Assembly: GCA_964500215.1 (NCBI GenBank)
Contig: CAZCNA010000014.1
Location: 1-17,129 of the forward strand
Source of the DNA: JBDKLC01 sp964500215
GTDB taxonomy: Bacteria > Patescibacteriota > Minisyncoccia > Phycocordibacterales > CAIZLB01
Length of the DNA stretch: 17,129 nucleotides
Reading direction: 5' to 3'
The notes beneath the pieces were generated by a model. That model worked only from the letters and a program-made list of their open reading frames with translations. It ran no database searches and had not been told where the DNA came from. Within the stretch, counting starts at the first letter, position 1; each line of letters starts with the position of its first letter. The position numbers were made by a program, and so were the translations under genes. Shown in pieces: positions 13,632 through 17,129 of this stretch.

Positions 13632-14222
13632 ATGTTAAGACAATCTCTAGTTGGATTCGTTTTGAAGGTCGGCTTGGCGTCCTCACTGTTATATGTAGCC
13701 CTTTTTTCGTTTTTTCGGCCATTAGAGGCTATTGCCCACTATCCTAACTTCCTTGCCCAGGGTATAGATGACCGCGGGGTGGTATATGTCATTGGCATTC
13801 TCTGTCTTTTTCTTATTGGTTGGATTTTTTCAGGTAAGCAAAAGTTCGCTTCAAGCCTTGTTTCAACCTTCCTCATTGCAGTAGTGGCCCTCATCAACAT
13901 CACTCAGTTCGCCTTCGCCTTCAGTCTCGTGCCGACATTTGCAATCGGACTTGCCCTTGTCTTCCGATACTATCCACGAATTCGTGTTATCGCAAAAACT
14001 CCCCTTCCAGGCACTCGAAAGAAACTCACTCTCAAGGAACTCATCGAAGAAGATGACCTCGAAGAAGTTCAGCATGACGACGAACTTATCGCAGAACAGA
14101 CAGAATCAGATACCACAGCGCCAACAAACGAAGCTCCTACAGAATCATCAACTCACAGTGATTCAACAGATTCAGATACATATCCAGTTGAAAATTCTCC
14201 TGAAGAAAGCGATACTAAGTAA
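13632..14222 (+). CDS. Small four-helix membrane protein with acidic tail, unknown function
   Basis: 196 residues from the ATG at 13632 (MLRQSLVGFVLKV). An in-frame start at 13455 lies inside the MutY-like gene and was rejected. About four membrane segments (8-28, 50-67, 74-92, 94-112) are followed by a basic patch (YYPRIRVIAKTPLPGTRKKLT, about 113-133) and a strongly acidic Asp/Glu/Ser/Thr tail to the end. By the positive-inside rule the tail is probably cytoplasmic. No family recognised. Its stop codon TAA abuts the recG ATG directly (TAAATG), so the two are very likely co-translated. Confidence 0.8.
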   Translation: MLRQSLVGFVLKVGLASSLLYVALFSFFRPLEAIAHYPNFLAQGIDDRGVVYVIGILCLFLIGWIFSGKQKFASSLVSTFLIAVVALINITQFAFAFSLVPTFAIGLALVFRYYPRIRVIAKTPLPGTRKKLTLKELIEEDDLEEVQHDDELIAEQTESDTTAPTNEAPTESSTHSDSTDSDTYPVENSPEESDTK

Positions 14223-16385
14223 ATGAGCCCTTCCCCGTTTCTCACACAATCCGTAAAAAGTTTTTTTCGACTGACGGATATTCAACACCAAGCACTCAAA
14301 AAGCTCGGCGTTTCTACGATATCTGATCTCTTGTACCACTTTCCTGTTCGATATGGTGAATCGAATCCAGGCAAACTCATCAAAGACCTCATCGGAGGTG
14401 AAACCGCAACCATCTACGGACGAGTGGCAGGTCTCAAAACCGGCAAATCATTCAAAAGCCATGCTCCAAAAGCAGAAGGATATATCGAAGACGATTCTGG
14501 CCGCATAAAAGTCATCTGGCTTCATCAACCATACATCGCTAAACTCATTCAAAACGACAGCCTCGTCAAAGTATCTGGAAAAGTATCCGACAGAAACGGA
14601 GTTCTCGGCTTCATGAATCCGGAGATCGAATCCATAGGCGCACTTCCTCTCAATATCGGCGAGTCTCTCTTTGGTGAGAATGTTCAACACGGCAGTATGC
14701 CCATATATAGCGAGAGCAAAGGCGTTACTTCACGCTGGTTCTTTCATGCACTCCAAAAAATATTCAAACATCCTGATTTCGAACACATCATTGACCCAAT
14801 TCCCGAAACAATCCTCACTCAATATAATTTGCCGTCACTTCGAACATCACTCATTTGGATTCATGCTCCGCAAAAAGAGTCAGACGCACAAGTGGCCCGC
14901 AAACGATTTGCATTCGAAGAAGTTTTCTTCATCCAACTCCAAAACGAACAGCGGCGTCAGGAAACGGCTTCACACAAGGGTTTTATCATTGATAAGCCAA
15001 AAGCCGAAGTCGACAAATTCGTGAAGCGCTTCCCTTTTCCTCTCACAGATGCACAGCAAATATCAGTGAATGATATTCTGGCTGATTTCAAACGTGGGCA
15101 GCCAATGTCACGATTGCTCGAAGGTGATGTAGGATCAGGAAAAACAGCTGTAGCCGCAGTGACTGCATACACAGCAGTGACGACACGTCCAAAAAATCAA
15201 GGCTACGGAACACTTCAGGTGGCATATATGGCGCCAACCGAAATTCTCGCGAAGCAACACTACGAATCATTCATTCAATATTTTTCTCATCTTCCCATCT
15301 CAATCGGCCTCATCACAGGAACGGGGTGCCGCAAATTTCCATCAAAACTAAATCCGAGTGGCTGGACGGATATTTCTCGAACACAATTTTTGAAATGGGT
15401 TGCAAGTGGCGAGATCGCTATTGTCATCGGTACACATGCCCTCATTCAAAAATCAGTGAAGTTCAAACACCTCTCATATGTCATCATCGATGAGCAGCAC
15501 CGATTCGGTACAGCACAACGACAGAAACTCACTCGAAAAGATCCCGTCCTCCCACATCTCCTCTCGATGACAGCCACACCAATTCCGCGAACATTGGCGC
15601 TCACCTTGTATGGTGACCTCGATTTGTCTCTTCTCGATCAGATGCCAACAGGACGAAAACCGGTGATTACCGAAATCGTTCCACCAGCAAAACGTGATAC
15701 TGTATATGAAAAAATTCGCACTGAACTCGTCGCGGGCCGACAGGTATATATCATCTGTCCCCGAATTGACGAACCCGATCCCGAAAAAGAAAAAGCAATC
15801 AACGCAAAATCTGTAAAAGAAGAGGCAAAGCGCCTCAAAAAAGATGTCTTCAAAGAATATGAGATAGATATCATGCACAGCAAAATGAAGCCGTCAGAAA
15901 AAGACGATGTGATGGAGCGATTTTCAAATCACAAAATAGACATTCTCGTTTCGACATCCGTAGTCGAGGTGGGCGTGAATGTGCCTAACGCAACTGTCAT
16001 CATCATTGAGGGTGGCGAGCGATTTGGACTTTCTCAGTTGCACCAGCTTCGAGGCCGCGTTATCCGAGGCAATCATCAGGCATACTGTTATGTCTTCACC
16101 GAAAGTCAAAGCGACAAAACGATCGAACGCCTCAAAGCTCTCGCTACCGCAAAAAACGGCTTCGAACTTTCCGAAATAGACCTTCAGCTCCGAGGTGCTG
16201 GCGAATTATATGGCGGTAAACAATGGGGCATTTCCGACGTCGCTATGGAAGCAATCAAGAATATTAAAATGGTAGAAGCTGCACGCAAAGAAGCGCGCCG
16301 CATGATTGCCGAAGATCCAACGCTCGACCACTACCCTCTCATCAAAGAAACACTTAAGGACCGTGAAGAAATTCACTTTGAATAA
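14223..16385 (+). CDS. recG: ATP-dependent DNA helicase RecG
   Basis: 720 residues, slightly longer than E. coli RecG. N-terminal wedge/OB region (about 60-140, TATIYGRVAGL ... VKVSGKV) followed by helicase domains: Walker A GDVGSGKT (301-308), MAPTEILAKQH (336-346), DEQH (423-426) in YVIIDEQHRFG, motif III SMTATPIPRTLAL (448-460), motif V STSVVEVGVNVPNA (577-590), motif VI QLRGRVIRG (608-616), and the C-terminal ELYGGKQWG (661-669) of the TRG region. RecG remodels stalled forks and Holliday junctions. Two oddities: motif VI has Ile614 where QLRGRVGRG has Gly, and a stretch at about 366-390 between the GLITG block and the ASGEIAIVIGTHAL block appears longer than usual. It is the second gene of the unit starting at 13632. 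Confidence 0.97.
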   Translation: MSPSPFLTQSVKSFFRLTDIQHQALKKLGVSTISDLLYHFPVRYGESNPGKLIKDLIGGETATIYGRVAGLKTGKSFKSHAPKAEGYIEDDSGRIKVIWLHQPYIAKLIQNDSLVKVSGKVSDRNGVLGFMNPEIESIGALPLNIGESLFGENVQHGSMPIYSESKGVTSRWFFHALQKIFKHPDFEHIIDPIPETILTQYNLPSLRTSLIWIHAPQKESDAQVARKRFAFEEVFFIQLQNEQRRQETASHKGFIIDKPKAEVDKFVKRFPFPLTDAQQISVNDILADFKRGQPMSRLLEGDVGSGKTAVAAVTAYTAVTTRPKNQGYGTLQVAYMAPTEILAKQHYESFIQYFSHLPISIGLITGTGCRKFPSKLNPSGWTDISRTQFLKWVASGEIAIVIGTHALIQKSVKFKHLSYVIIDEQHRFGTAQRQKLTRKDPVLPHLLSMTATPIPRTLALTLYGDLDLSLLDQMPTGRKPVITEIVPPAKRDTVYEKIRTELVAGRQVYIICPRIDEPDPEKEKAINAKSVKEEAKRLKKDVFKEYEIDIMHSKMKPSEKDDVMERFSNHKIDILVSTSVVEVGVNVPNATVIIIEGGERFGLSQLHQLRGRVIRGNHQAYCYVFTESQSDKTIERLKALATAKNGFELSEIDLQLRGAGELYGGKQWGISDVAMEAIKNIKMVEAARKEARRMIAEDPTLDHYPLIKETLKDREEIHFE

Positions 16386-16423
16386 AACGGCGTTTCAACA
16401 CTTCAACACACCGACAAAAGATA

Positions 16424-17071
16424 CTACTCAGCAAAATGCGCGTGATCGTTCCATGTAATCACTCGCCATTTTCCGTCGCGAAGTTGCAACATGGTGATGC
16501 CCGTGTTTTCTGTTGCAAAACTGTGTAGTAATGTGGCACATATATCAGGTGTGGCTTTTTCTCGAAACAACATATACGCGAGAATGAATCTCAGATAAAT
16601 TCCATGAGCGACAACTACAATATCGTTCCCTTCGTGAGCTTCGAGATATTCCAATGTTGTCTTGGCTCGAGCTAATAAATCCTCTGTATTTTCACTATCT
16701 GCAAATCGGATACCGGCGTCGAGAGATACAAAATCTTCTTTGGCGATCTTTTTGTATTCATCACTCAACTTTGAAAGGCCGTCGAGGGCACTCGGACTTC
16801 TTCGTTCAATCAAAAAGTCATGTGTCTCTATTTTGTCGAGAGGGTATCCTGTCTTTTCAGCAATATACTGGGCAGTTTGAATAGCACGAGTGTATGTGCT
16901 GGCAATCAATGTATCGAATTTGAGATGTGAAAGACGTTCGCCGACAATGCGAGCTTGTTCTTTGCCTCGGGCTGTCAGTTCAGCAGTTTCGGTCAATGGT
17001 TGAAAATCTACGGCAACATTGCGTTCACTTTCTCCGTGTCGAACAATGTAGATCGTTTTTGTGATTGACAT
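16424..17071 (-). CDS. Histidine phosphatase superfamily protein (phosphoglycerate-mutase-like)
   Basis: 215 residues from the ATG at 17071 (MSITKTIYIVRHGESERN). Catalytic RHGE at 11-14 with phospho-acceptor H12, the second arginine R62 in STYTRAIQTA, and the second histidine H156 in IVVVAHGIYLRF. These define the branch-1 histidine phosphatases; the substrate cannot be told (phosphosugar, phosphoprotein or nucleotide-derived). An in-frame GTG at 17083 lies inside the tRNA gene and is not a credible start. The ATG sits only 7 nt after the tRNA-Ile 3' end, so the gene is probably transcribed with the tRNA and translated from a very short or leaderless message after tRNA 3' cleavage. It converges with recG, with 38 nt between the stop codons and no clear terminator there. 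Confidence 0.92.
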   Translation of the reverse strand: MSITKTIYIVRHGESERNVAVDFQPLTETAELTARGKEQARIVGERLSHLKFDTLIASTYTRAIQTAQYIAEKTGYPLDKIETHDFLIERRSPSALDGLSKLSDEYKKIAKEDFVSLDAGIRFADSENTEDLLARAKTTLEYLEAHEGNDIVVVAHGIYLRFILAYMLFREKATPDICATLLHSFATENTGITMLQLRDGKWRVITWNDHAHFAE

Positions 17072-17078
17072 ATGCGTG

Positions 17079-17129
17079 TCCACCCTCTTGGAATCGAACC
17101 AAGGACCGCAGAGGTATAAGCTCTGTGCT
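17079..17129 (-). tRNA. tRNA-Ile (anticodon UAU), partial at window edge
   Basis: The 3' part of a tRNA. On the minus strand: end of the D arm, anticodon stem CAGAG/CTCTG enclosing loop CTTATAC (anticodon TAT at 17118-17116), a 5-nt variable loop CGGTC, T arm CTTGG-TTCGATT-CCAAG, acceptor strand AGGGTGG and discriminator A. CCA is not encoded. UAU reads the isoleucine codon AUA. The 5' acceptor half is outside the window, so full pairing and amino-acid identity cannot be confirmed. Confidence 0.85.

Noticed and set aside
17072..17083. GTG start extending the histidine phosphatase
   Set aside because: It would start inside the tRNA-Ile acceptor strand; the ATG at 17071 directly precedes the conserved first beta strand.
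1..17129. CRISPR array, IS element, toxin-antitoxin or defence cassette
   Set aside because: No regularly spaced repeats, transposase motifs, terminal inverted repeats or effector-type domains were seen on either strand.

Overview
The window looks like chromosomal DNA of a small-genome bacterium, most likely from the Candidate Phyla Radiation / Patescibacteria (Parcubacteria-like). This is an inference from gene content and style, not a database match. The signs are a compact type IV pilus operon, a stand-alone SWIB-domain protein, a cysteine-free MutY-like glycosylase, a large secreted peptidoglycan-binding Ig-like protein, tRNAs without encoded CCA, genes almost without Shine-Dalgarno sites but with extended -10 promoters close to the start codon, and arginine codons dominated by CGA.

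Layout. (1) 1-5350, minus strand: a type IV pilus operon read pilM > pilN > pilO > pilP-like > pilB > CheY-like regulator > pilT. PilT runs off the left edge. (2) 5400-6125, plus strand: a ComF-type phosphoribosyltransferase, transcribed divergently from pilM across a 49-bp gap that holds a perfect AT-rich inverted repeat. Pilus plus ComF suggests DNA uptake. (3) 6201-7196, minus: a multi-pass membrane protein. (4) 7341-9689: a patch that differs from its surroundings. It holds tRNA-Ser(GCU), a small minus-strand gene with a strong Shine-Dalgarno site set in a hairpin, a second tRNA-Ser with the very unusual anticodon ACU, a GC-rich palindromic segment, and a PLP-dependent Cys/Met-metabolism enzyme behind a SAM-I-type riboswitch with its own terminator. 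(5) 9862-12162, minus: a large exported protein with a peptidoglycan-binding domain and Ig-like repeats. (6) 12361-16385, plus: SWIB protein, MutY-like glycosylase, a four-helix membrane protein and RecG. The last two abut and are probably one transcription unit. (7) 16424-17129, minus: a histidine phosphatase directly downstream of a partial tRNA-Ile(UAU).

The most notable points are the two odd anticodons (Ser-ACU, and Ile-UAU in place of the usual lysidine-dependent CAU), the SAM riboswitch/PLP-enzyme unit with foreign codon usage, and the repair enzymes with altered signature residues: MutY-like with Glu at the catalytic Asp position and no Fe-S cysteines, and RecG with Ile in motif VI. 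I did not find a CRISPR array, an IS element, a prophage module or an obvious new defence system.
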